Origin: Burkholderiales bacterium UBA2647 | GTDB taxonomy: Bacteria > Pseudomonadota > Gammaproteobacteria > Burkholderiales > Burkholderiaceae_E | Assembly (NCBI GenBank): GCA_002359635.1 | Contig: DENJ01000076.1 | Location: forward strand, 1-27,248 | Length of the DNA stretch: 27,248 nucleotides | Direction of reading: 5' to 3' | Shown here: in pieces, positions 14,312-21,327 of the stretch | How positions within the stretch are numbered: position 1 is the stretch's first letter | Layout of the letters: each line of letters opens with the position of its first letter | Position numbers and translations under genes: made by a program | Notes under the pieces: model-generated | Told to the model about the DNA's origin: nothing | What the model saw: the letters and a program-made list of their open reading frames with translations, nothing else | The model's database searches: none

Positions 14312-15465
14312 CGCGAATCCTCCTGGGCAAGGGCGCGCGCAATTAAGAGCCTTTGGATATCGCTTGTACCCTCGTAAATTTGGCAAACCCGCACATCGCG
14401 CCAAATCCGTTCAACCGGAAAGTCTTGGACCACGCCATAGCCACCATGAATTTGAATCGCATCCGAACAAACCTGCTCAGCCATTTCACTGGCTTGCAGC
14501 TTGGCCATGGCAGCCTCTTTGAGGCAGGGTTTGCCGGCATCCTTTAAACGCGCCGCATGGGCAATTAACTGTCTTGCACTTTCAAGTCGCGTTGCCATAT
14601 CGGCAAGCCGAAACTGCACCGCCTGGTGCTCAAAAATCGCTGCGCCAAAGGCTTCGCGTGTTTTCGCGTAGCTTAGGGCTGCCGAAAAAGCGGCGCGCGC
14701 CATCCCAAGCGATTGGGCCGCGATACCGATACGTCCCCCTTCAAGACCCGATAAGGCTATGCGATAGCCCTGGCCTTCCTCGCCGAGGCGAAAGCTTGCC
14801 GGAATCTTGCAAGCTTCCAGTGAAATTTGTGCGGTGTCAGATGCGCGTTGACCGACTTTGTCTTCAAGCCTTGCAACCCGATAGCCCGGGGTATCGGTTG
14901 GCACAAGAAAGGCGGAAATGCCTCGCTTACCCGCTTCGGGGTCGCTGACTGCCATCACAATCGCGACATCGGCATGTTTACCTGAGGTAATGAATTGTTT
15001 GACGCCGTCTAGCACATAGTGATCACCCTCGCGCCGTGCTCGCGTACGAATCGCTGCAGCATCCGAACCAACATGCGGCTCAGTGAGGCAAAAGGCGCCA
15101 AGCATTAAACCGCTTGCCAGGGGCTTGAGCCATTGCGATTGCTGCTCGGGGTTGCCCCAGGCAAGCAGAATCGAGCACACCGGACAGTTATTGACCGAGA
15201 TGATGGTTGATGTTGCACCATCACCTGCTGCAATTTCTTCCAGGATGACCGCAAGAGCCTGATAGTTGAGGCCTGCTCCGCCTAAATGGTCAGGCACGGC
15301 AATGCCAAAGCAACCGAGCTCAGCCAGCCCCTTCAAGGCTTGCGCAGGAAAGCTTGCCTCGCGATCCCATTGGGCTGCAAAAGGAGTGATTTGTTTAGCG
15401 ACGTAAGAGGCGACTGCCTCGCGGATCATGTCCAAGTCGATGCCGCTTTCCGCTTGCTTCACCAT
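14308..15465 (-). CDS. Short-chain acyl-CoA dehydrogenase (second dehydrogenase of the operon)
   Basis: This 385-aa FAD enzyme would form an alpha,beta-unsaturated acyl-CoA and pass electrons to ETF. Family signatures are CLTEPHVGSDAAAIRT (about 130-145), VKQFITSGKHADV and the C-terminal IHGGYGVVQDFPVERIWRD. The catalytic base is Glu365 in YEGTSDIQR, the position used by short/medium-chain and isobutyryl-CoA dehydrogenases, unlike liuA here. It is therefore not a duplicate IVD; butyryl-, isobutyryl- or 2-methylbutyryl-CoA are candidate substrates. The ATG at 15465 overlaps the stop of the SDR gene by 7 nt (ATGGTGA), and its own stop overlaps liuB. Confidence 0.9.
   Translation of the reverse strand: MVKQAESGIDLDMIREAVASYVAKQITPFAAQWDREASFPAQALKGLAELGCFGIAVPDHLGGAGLNYQALAVILEEIAAGDGATSTIISVNNCPVCSILLAWGNPEQQSQWLKPLASGLMLGAFCLTEPHVGSDAAAIRTRARREGDHYVLDGVKQFITSGKHADVAIVMAVSDPEAGKRGISAFLVPTDTPGYRVARLEDKVGQRASDTAQISLEACKIPASFRLGEEGQGYRIALSGLEGGRIGIAAQSLGMARAAFSAALSYAKTREAFGAAIFEHQAVQFRLADMATRLESARQLIAHAARLKDAGKPCLKEAAMAKLQASEMAEQVCSDAIQIHGGYGVVQDFPVERIWRDVRVCQIYEGTSDIQRLLIARALAQEDSR
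14319..14324 (-). promoter_or_regulatory. Strong ribosome binding site that fixes the TTG start of liuB
   Basis: AGGAGG on the minus strand at 14324-14319 stands 7 nt before the TTG at 14311-14309. It is inside the last codons of the upstream dehydrogenase gene, so liuB is translated from an overlapping, TTG-initiated site rather than from an ATG 31 codons earlier. Confidence 0.8.
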
Positions 15466-16136
15466 GCCAGTGAGCTACCACGGTAGTCGAAAAACTGCCC
15501 CGATGGATAGGCGAGGGGCTCGTTAATCACCCGCCTTAAACCTTCAACCGAAGCTTCGACATCGACATCGGCATTCGGGCCACCCATATCGGTTCGGACC
15601 CAGCCAGGATGGAGGGCTAAGACTCTGACCCCACTTGCGTTGTAGTCGACATGGGCAAGTTTTGCCAGCATATTGACCGAGGCCTTGGAGACGCGGTAAA
15701 GGAGTCCGTAGCTGTTGGCAGCTTCTGAAATCGAGCCCATGCGCGATGAAATGAAAGCCATCGTCCCGCGTTTGGCAGACAGGCAAGGCATCACGACAGG
15801 GATCAAGCGCATCGCGGCCAAGACATTGGTGCGCATCACCAAATCAAAGGATGCATCATCGGGGGGCTTTTGGGTGCTGGAATCTCGAGGCCCGAAGACC
15901 CCTGCGTTCATCACCACCACATCAAACTGTTCGCCTTCAAGCTGCCAGGCAAGCCCTGCAATATCTTCAAGCTGCCCGACATCGAGCTTAAGCGGGTGCG
16001 CACCCAAGTCGCGCAGACCCACGCGGTGTTCTTCGCTGCGGTAGGTGGCATGCACCTGCCAGCCTGCTTGTAAATACTGGCGTGTGAATTCCAGTCCGAT
16101 GCCTCGCGAGGCGCCCAAAACAAGTGCGGCTGGCAT
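15459..16136 (-). CDS. SDR oxidoreductase, C-factor/CsgA-like
   Basis: This is a short 225-aa Rossmann protein. The cofactor loop is GASRGIG (8-14) and MNAGV is at 76-80. The catalytic triad is complete, with Ser131 (FISSRMGS) and Tyr147/Lys151 (YRVSK). The C-terminus has HPGWVRTDMGG, common in the C-factor-like SDR group whose substrates are mostly unknown. Its start shares one base with the thiolase stop (TGATG), and its end overlaps the acyl-CoA dehydrogenase by 7 nt, so it is tightly built into the operon. It may act on a hydroxyacyl- or oxoacyl-CoA from branched-chain breakdown, but this is inference from context only. Confidence 0.88.
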   Translation of the reverse strand: MPAALVLGASRGIGLEFTRQYLQAGWQVHATYRSEEHRVGLRDLGAHPLKLDVGQLEDIAGLAWQLEGEQFDVVVMNAGVFGPRDSSTQKPPDDASFDLVMRTNVLAAMRLIPVVMPCLSAKRGTMAFISSRMGSISEAANSYGLLYRVSKASVNMLAKLAHVDYNASGVRVLALHPGWVRTDMGGPNADVDVEASVEGLRRVINEPLAYPSGQFFDYRGSSLAW

Positions 16137-17344
16137 CAGAGCACCTCAAGCGCCATGGCAGTGGCTTCACCACCGCCAATGCAAAGCGCCGCCACGCCGC
16201 GCTTGCCGCCAGTCTTGCGCAGTGCGCCAAGCAAGGTCACCAGAATTCTTGCTCCCGAGGCGCCAATCGGATGGCCGAGCGCGCAGGCCCCGCCATGGAT
16301 ATTGACCTTGTCGTGCGCAAGATCGAGTTCACGCATCGCGGCCATGGTGACCACCGCGAAGGCCTCATTGATCTCATAAAGATCAACATCCTTGGGGCTC
16401 CAGCCTGTTTTGGCAAAGAGCTTATGGAGCGCGCCAACCGGGGCGGTGGTGAACCACTCGGGTTGCTGCGCATGGGTACTATGCGCCACGATGCGTGCAA
16501 GTGGCTTGCAAGCCAAACGGCTTGCGGTGCTTTCTCGCATGAGCACCAAAGCGGCCGCACCATCAGAAATCGACGAAGCATTGGCCGCAGTAATGGTTCC
16601 ATCCTTAACGAAGGCCGGGCGCAACCCAGGGATTTTCTCAAGTTGGGCCTTAAAAGGCTGCTCATCACGCAGGATTTGCTGCTCCCCCTTTTTGCCGGGC
16701 ACGCTTACCGGGGCGATTTCCCAAGCGAAGCTGCCGTCTTCGTTGGCCATTTTGGCACGCTCCGTCGAGTTGATCGCAAACGCATCTTGCGCCTCACGGC
16801 TGAACTGGTACTTGCTTGCGCAATCCTCGGCAAACACCCCCATAGCCTTGCCGCGTTGATAAGCGTCTTCAAGACCATCGACAGCCATATGGTCATAGCT
16901 TGTGAATGCGCCGTAGCGGTAGCCTTTGCGGGCATTCATGAGCAAATGCGGCGCATTGGTCATGCTCTCCATGCCGCCTGCGATCATGACTTGTGCGCTT
17001 CCCGCAAGCAATAAATCATGGCCAAGCATGGCTGCCTTCATACCCGATCCACACATTTTGCTAATCGTCGTCGCACCTGCCGAGGTGGGTAAGCCTGCTT
17101 TGAGCGCAGCCTGTCGGGCGGGTGCTTGCCCTTGGCCGGCCATTAGGCAACAACCCATGATGACTTCGTCGACCAGATCGGCAGCAATGCCCGCGCGCTG
17201 AAGTGCTGCGGCAATCGCCACAGCTCCCAAGTCATAGGCTGCAAGACTTGCAAAATCGCCAAGCATCGAGCCCATGGGTGTGCGTGCGACCGAGGCGATA
17301 ACAACCGGATCGCTTTGAGCGGAGGTTGCGGGTGTAGGGTTCAT
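16136..17344 (-). CDS. Acetyl-CoA C-acyltransferase (thiolase)
   Basis: This 402-aa degradative thiolase would split acetoacetyl-CoA or a longer 3-oxoacyl-CoA using CoA. The catalytic residues are visible: nucleophile Cys98 (KMCGSGMKA), His358 (ALGHPIGASGAR) and Cys388 (LCIGGGEAT). The last motif has Ala where most have Gly (GGGEGTA). It follows liuA by 33 bp. HMG-CoA lyase makes acetoacetate, which must be re-activated to acetoacetyl-CoA before this enzyme can finish the pathway; no CoA-transferase for that step is in the window. The start ATG has GGAG 10 nt upstream. A first-residue alternative is not apparent. Confidence 0.93.
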   Translation of the reverse strand: MNPTPATSAQSDPVVIASVARTPMGSMLGDFASLAAYDLGAVAIAAALQRAGIAADLVDEVIMGCCLMAGQGQAPARQAALKAGLPTSAGATTISKMCGSGMKAAMLGHDLLLAGSAQVMIAGGMESMTNAPHLLMNARKGYRYGAFTSYDHMAVDGLEDAYQRGKAMGVFAEDCASKYQFSREAQDAFAINSTERAKMANEDGSFAWEIAPVSVPGKKGEQQILRDEQPFKAQLEKIPGLRPAFVKDGTITAANASSISDGAAALVLMRESTASRLACKPLARIVAHSTHAQQPEWFTTAPVGALHKLFAKTGWSPKDVDLYEINEAFAVVTMAAMRELDLAHDKVNIHGGACALGHPIGASGARILVTLLGALRKTGGKRGVAALCIGGGEATAMALEVL

Positions 17345-17377
17345 GGTTTGTGTGCTCCAAAGTTAGATTGCGCTGAT

Positions 17378-18562
17378 TTAACGCGTATCGGCAAAAAGCT
17401 CCCTGCCGATCAGCATGCGCCGGATTTCTGACGTTCCGGCGCCGATTTCATAAAGCTTGGCATCGCGCCAAAGCCTCCCGGTGGGGTAGTCATTGATATA
17501 GCCATTACCCCCAAGGGTTTGGATCGCTTCACCAGCCATCCAAGTTGCCTTTTCGGCGGCCCACAAGATCGCACCCGCAGCATCTTTGCGCAAGCTTCGC
17601 ACATCGAGCAGACCTTCGCGGCTTCGGTCGCATTGCCGACCGACTTCGTAAACATAGGCACGGGTGGCCATCATGGTGGTGTACATATCGGCGAGCTTGC
17701 CCTGCATGAGCTGAAATTCGCCAATTGGCTGGCCAAATTGCTTGCGCTCGTGCACATAAGGAATCACCACATCCATGCAGGCCGCCATGATGCCAAGCGG
17801 TCCGCCTGATAAAACAGCGCGTTCGAAATCAAGTCCGCTCATCAACACATTCACGCCTTTGCCCAGCCCGCCAAGCACCCGATCTGCCGGCACGATGCAA
17901 TCGTCAAAGACCAATTCACCGGTGTGCGAGCCACGCATGCCGAGCTTGTCTAGTTTTTGCGCCACGCTAAAACCAGGTGCGTGTTTGTCGACCAAAAAAG
18001 CGGTGATGCCCCGGGGCCCTGCTTCGATATCATTTTTAGCATAGACCACAATCACATCGGCATCGGGTCCGTTGGTAATCCACATTTTGCTGCCGTTGAG
18101 CACCCAGTGATCACCGCGAAAATCGGCCCGGGTTTTCATCGACACGACATCAGAGCCTGCATTGGGCTCACTCATGGCAAGCGCCCCAACCCATTCACCT
18201 GAGATGAGCTTTGGCAGGTAGCAATCTTTTTGCTCCTGAGAGCCGTTACGAAAAATCTGATTCACACACAAATTGGAATGCGCGCCATAAGAAAGCCCCA
18301 CCGACGCTGATCCGCGGGATATTTCTTCCATGGCCACAATATGTGCCAAATACCCCAAGCCTGCGCCACCATAGCGTTCATCGACGGTGATGCCAAGCAC
18401 ACCCATGTCGCCGAGCTTGCGCCACAAGTCCATCGGGAATTGGTCATGCCGGTCAATGTCTGCGGCCCGGGGCGTAATTTCTTGGTCAACGAAATCGCGC
18501 AGCGCTTCGCGAAGCGCAGTGATCGTCTCGCCGAGATCAAAGGGTAAACCGGGCATTTGCAT
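17378..18562 (-). CDS. liuA: Isovaleryl-CoA dehydrogenase
   Basis: It oxidises isovaleryl-CoA to 3-methylcrotonyl-CoA, the substrate of LiuB/LiuD. I start at ATG 18562 with GAGGA 9 nt upstream, giving 394 aa, the normal length; the frame is open to 18721 but that part overlaps the divergent gene. The assignment to IVD rests on the active site: the catalytic glutamate is Glu247 in SGLDFER, and the position used by other acyl-CoA dehydrogenases is Ala375 in YEIGAGTSEIRR. Also visible are AMSEPNAGSDVVSMK (129-143), ITNGPDADV and GGNGYINDYPTGRLWRDAK. It is the first gene of the minus-strand run. Confidence 0.96.
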   Translation of the reverse strand: MQMPGLPFDLGETITALREALRDFVDQEITPRAADIDRHDQFPMDLWRKLGDMGVLGITVDERYGGAGLGYLAHIVAMEEISRGSASVGLSYGAHSNLCVNQIFRNGSQEQKDCYLPKLISGEWVGALAMSEPNAGSDVVSMKTRADFRGDHWVLNGSKMWITNGPDADVIVVYAKNDIEAGPRGITAFLVDKHAPGFSVAQKLDKLGMRGSHTGELVFDDCIVPADRVLGGLGKGVNVLMSGLDFERAVLSGGPLGIMAACMDVVIPYVHERKQFGQPIGEFQLMQGKLADMYTTMMATRAYVYEVGRQCDRSREGLLDVRSLRKDAAGAILWAAEKATWMAGEAIQTLGGNGYINDYPTGRLWRDAKLYEIGAGTSEIRRMLIGRELFADTR

Positions 18563-18601
18563 GGCTAGGGTTCCTCGCGCTGATAGCCTAGTGGATTGAA
18601 A

Positions 18602-18626
18602 ACCATTCTGCGTGATTCTGAATGGT
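18602..18626. promoter_or_regulatory. Inverted repeat upstream of liuA, candidate operator
   Basis: ACCATTC (18602-18608) and GAATGGT (18620-18626) form a perfect 7-bp inverted repeat with an 11-nt spacer, 40 bp upstream of the liuA ATG and in the 132-bp gap between divergent genes. The half-site spacing is near two helical turns, as for a dimeric regulator. I could not pick a confident -35/-10 pair for either direction. It does not clearly match a regulator site I can name. Confidence 0.4.
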
Positions 18627-18694
18627 GCAATTGTCGCGCAAACGACGCGCATGAATCCTTTGACAACCTGCTGCCTTAAGATCTGCTCCAGCCT

Positions 18695-19816
18695 ATGAAT
18701 CCCCTCGAAAAACAATTGCACTACCCCTTTGGCGATCGATTACCCGCTCCCGGACAGCGTTTTGATCTTGGGCCTGATGTGGCATGGCTTCGTATGCCAC
18801 TGCCCTTTGCGCTTGATCACATCAATCTTTGGCTCTTGCCCGATTGCATCGAGGGTCACAAGGGTTGGACGCTGCTTGATTGTGGTGCATCCACGGAGGC
18901 TATTCGCGAGGCTTGGGAGCATTTAATCGCGGCGCCCGAGCAAGCCTTAGGACTCGATGGTTTAGCGATTCTGCGCATCATTTGCACCCATATGCACCCT
19001 GATCATGTGGGGCTTGCGGCCATGCTTGCCGAGCGCTTTGACTGTGCCTTGTGGATGACGGTTGGCGAGTACGGTTTGTGTCGGGTGTTGTCGCAGGCCC
19101 TGCCTGGGGCCGATGGCACTTCGGCCTTTGAGCACTATCGCAGGCATGGCGTGATTGATGCCCAAGAGCTTGCGCAGTTGAGAAAACATGGCGCTCATTC
19201 GTTCCGATCGCTGGTGCCCGACGTACCCTCGCGTTTTCGCCGTATCCGCGACGGTGAATCAATACTGATCGGGAGCAGGTATTGGCGGGTGATCACCGGA
19301 TGCGGGCATTCGCCAGAACATGCAAGTCTTTATAGCGAAACTCGTCCTGATGCTCAAGGCAGGCAGCTGCTTGATCCGCTATTGATCTCGGGGGATATGG
19401 TGTTGCCAAGAATTTCAACCAACACCTCGGTGTGGGAGATTGAGCCCGAGTCCAATCCGGTGCAGTGGTTTATGGACTCGATTGAACGATTTAATGTTTG
19501 TAGTACACAAACACTCGTGCTTCCCTCGCACGGTAAACCCTTCGTTGGCTTACATGCGCGCATCGAGCAATTGCTCGAGCATCATCGCGCTAGGTTGGAT
19601 GAAGTCCGCGCTGCCTGCGATCAAAGCGATTGCAGCGCGATGGACATCGTGCCGATCATGTTTCGCCGGCCGCTCGATACCCATCAGATCAGTTTTGCGC
19701 TCGGCGAGGCGCTCGGTCATTTACACGCGCTTTGGTACGCAGGCGAACTAAGCCGACACGTGGATGATCAGCAGGTGATTCGTTTTCGCCGATCAGGGTT
19801 TGGTGAAAGGCATTAA
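18695..19816 (+). CDS. Metallo-beta-lactamase-fold hydrolase
   Basis: This 373-aa single-domain MBL protein has the metal motif THMHPDH (98-104: His99, His101, Asp103, His104). Later ligands are the His in GCGHSPEH, the Asp in LISGDMVLP and the His in LPSHGKPF. It lacks a signal peptide, so it is cytosolic. The family includes thioester and lactone hydrolases; the C-terminal about 90 residues (LEHHRARLDEVRAAC and HTHQIS-like helices) resemble the extra domain seen in glyoxalase II-like proteins linked to acyl-CoA catabolism. The ATG at 18695 has no clear ribosome binding site and an in-frame TAA lies 18 nt upstream. It is divergent from liuA and ends 3 bp from the convergent SMUG1 gene. The substrate is unknown. 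Confidence 0.85.
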   Translation: MNPLEKQLHYPFGDRLPAPGQRFDLGPDVAWLRMPLPFALDHINLWLLPDCIEGHKGWTLLDCGASTEAIREAWEHLIAAPEQALGLDGLAILRIICTHMHPDHVGLAAMLAERFDCALWMTVGEYGLCRVLSQALPGADGTSAFEHYRRHGVIDAQELAQLRKHGAHSFRSLVPDVPSRFRRIRDGESILIGSRYWRVITGCGHSPEHASLYSETRPDAQGRQLLDPLLISGDMVLPRISTNTSVWEIEPESNPVQWFMDSIERFNVCSTQTLVLPSHGKPFVGLHARIEQLLEHHRARLDEVRAACDQSDCSAMDIVPIMFRRPLDTHQISFALGEALGHLHALWYAGELSRHVDDQQVIRFRRSGFGERH

Positions 19817-19819
19817 CGC

Positions 19820-20554
19820 TCAGCTTTGCGCCAATTGCTTTTCGATGGCCTCTTCCCAGCCTCGATTTGCGGCAGGCGAAGCTGGGCTCGGATGAAGTAT
19901 TTGAATCACTCGATAAGCCTCAGGCGCATGCATCTGTTGACGAGCCAATTCGAGTCGTTTGGCCGCAAAGCCACCGATACCAACCAAGACCTCGGGTTTG
20001 AGCCATTCGATCACCGCGCGCAAATGCGCCATGCATGCCTCATCAAGCGGCGAGCGCTCGGCACTTGGCAACAATTCAGGCGTACGGTTTTTTCCCGAAG
20101 CTTCCAAAAACACCAAGGGACAAAAATTCACCACGAAATGCTCGGCAAAAAAAGCGTCTGCACGGCCATAGCTTTTTGCCGCCCAAGCCCAAAGCCTTCG
20201 GCCACTGACTTCGGAGCGGGTACATGCCCAGCCCTGAATGGGGCGCTTGGGATGTTGTTTGAGCGGCGTTTCGATGGACGCATCAAGTCCCATCCACACT
20301 TTAGCCGCAGTGATTTCGCCAAAAGGAATCCCGCATTGCATCATGCCGTAAGGCCCTGGGTTCATGCCCAGGAAGAGCTTGCGCTTGGTATGTTGGGCAT
20401 AGCGCTCCAAGTATTGTTGATAAGGGCCGATGGCGTAGTCAAGGGGGTTGTAAACATGGGCCACAGGCGGGGCAAAGCTTAGACGATTCACCGCATCGCG
20501 CAGCTTTAAGGCCTCGTCGAACAAGGCCTGGGGGAGTTGGCTTGCGAGGCTCAA
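19820..20554 (-). CDS. Single-strand-selective monofunctional uracil-DNA glycosylase (SMUG1-like)
   Basis: This 244-aa base-excision-repair enzyme of the uracil-DNA glycosylase superfamily removes uracil and some oxidised pyrimidines from DNA. The SMUG1 catalytic-site motif is LGMNPGPYGMMQCGIPFGE (62-80), and the C-terminal DNA-intercalation motif is LHPSPASPAANRGW (about 220-233). FCPLVFLE in the middle is also typical. The start is TTG 20554; no in-frame ATG or GTG lies between it and the upstream TAA, and the first internal Met is inside the active site. It has no functional link to its neighbours, and its stop is 3 bp from the convergent MBL gene. Confidence 0.9.
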   Translation of the reverse strand: MSLASQLPQALFDEALKLRDAVNRLSFAPPVAHVYNPLDYAIGPYQQYLERYAQHTKRKLFLGMNPGPYGMMQCGIPFGEITAAKVWMGLDASIETPLKQHPKRPIQGWACTRSEVSGRRLWAWAAKSYGRADAFFAEHFVVNFCPLVFLEASGKNRTPELLPSAERSPLDEACMAHLRAVIEWLKPEVLVGIGGFAAKRLELARQQMHAPEAYRVIQILHPSPASPAANRGWEEAIEKQLAQS

Positions 20555-20647
20555 ACGTGTCGCTCGCGATGAAAGCTGCTGGGTCTCATGGTTGAGGGCT
20601 GCTGGGGCTTATTATTAAAGGCGAGCTTGATTAACGAGATGTGAGGA

Positions 20648-20683
20648 TTGGAACTGCTCAAGAAGGCTGATAGCATAGCCTTC
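20648..20683 (+). promoter_or_regulatory. Candidate promoter with -10 inside an inverted repeat
   Basis: TTGGAA (20648-20653) and TAGCAT (20671-20676) are 17 bp apart, each matching 4 of 6 bases of the sigma-70 consensus. The -10 falls in the 8-nt spacer of a perfect 7-bp inverted repeat, GAAGGCT (20662-20668) and AGCCTTC (20677-20683). A protein on this palindrome would cover the -10. It lies 52 bp before the cupin gene that opens the importer locus, in a 181-bp divergent gap with nothing else evident. Confidence 0.4.
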
Positions 20684-20735
20684 ATCTGTGTGCTAGCGAA
20701 CATTTAGACGATCGCTTGAACGTTTTCCAAGGACG

Positions 20736-21296
20736 ATGCCTTCGATGAACAAACCCATTGAAACCCATGTGAGCGATGCTGTGAGCACGGATCCGCGTTT
20801 GGTGCCTTATGCCAAGCCCCAGCCCTGGGGTATGGTCCCTGACATTGTCGAGCAGCATGTGCTTACTGAGGATGAGACCTTATGGGCGCCGGTGGGTGAG
20901 CAGTCTTGGTCGCGCCCGATTCATTTGAATGTGACTGGCGGTTTTTATGTGCACCTGCTGAAAGTCAAGCGCTCGGGGGTTTTGCAGCGTCATCGCCATT
21001 CCGGTGCCGTCCACGCTTATGTGATTCGCGGCCGTTGGTATTACCTAGAACACGATTGGGTGGCTGAAACCGGTAGCTATATTTTTGAGCCCCCTGGCGA
21101 AACCCACACCTTGACGGTGCCTACCGATTGCACCGAGATGATTACCCTATTTACGGTGCATGGTGCGCTGATGTATGTCGACCCGCAGGGCAATGCCACG
21201 GGCTATGACGATGTGTTTACGCGGATTGAAAAATATCGAGCGCATTTTGAAAACGTCGGGCTAGGCGCTGATTACGTCAAGCGCTTCATGCGCTAA
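20736..21296 (+). CDS. Cupin-domain protein, ChrR/2,4'-dihydroxyacetophenone dioxygenase-like
   Basis: This 186-aa single-domain cupin has candidate metal ligands His86 and His88 in RHRHSGAVH and His124 in PPGETHTL. The place of the usual cupin motif-1 glutamate is His93; a glutamate follows at 105. As I recall, the spacing of the three histidines (2 and 36 residues) resembles 2,4'-dihydroxyacetophenone dioxygenase, an iron enzyme cleaving a C-C bond next to a ketone. Whether this protein has that activity is not shown. AAGGA (20729-20733) is only 2 nt from ATG 20736 and 11 nt from ATG 20745, so the start could be either. It lies 31 bp before the binding-protein gene and appears to be the first gene of the importer operon. 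Confidence 0.78.
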   Translation: MPSMNKPIETHVSDAVSTDPRLVPYAKPQPWGMVPDIVEQHVLTEDETLWAPVGEQSWSRPIHLNVTGGFYVHLLKVKRSGVLQRHRHSGAVHAYVIRGRWYYLEHDWVAETGSYIFEPPGETHTLTVPTDCTEMITLFTVHGALMYVDPQGNATGYDDVFTRIEKYRAHFENVGLGADYVKRFMR

Positions 21297-21327
21297 CGAT
21301 GTCCAATACAACGAGAGGAGACCTTCG

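Noticed and set aside
14312..14404. 31-residue N-terminal extension of liuB
   Set aside because: It lies within the preceding dehydrogenase gene, and AGGAGG supports the TTG start at 14311.
16124..17014. Open frame of 296 codons antisense to the thiolase
   Set aside because: The thiolase on the other strand has all catalytic motifs; the antisense product shows no recognisable family and is a by-product of codon bias.
18660..18697. TTGACA upstream of the MBL gene as a -35 box
   Set aside because: No acceptable -10 stands 16-18 bp downstream, and the distance to the ATG would be too short.
18563..18721. 53-residue N-terminal extension of liuA
   Set aside because: It would overlap the divergent MBL gene; the start at 18562 has a GAGGA site and gives the normal family length.
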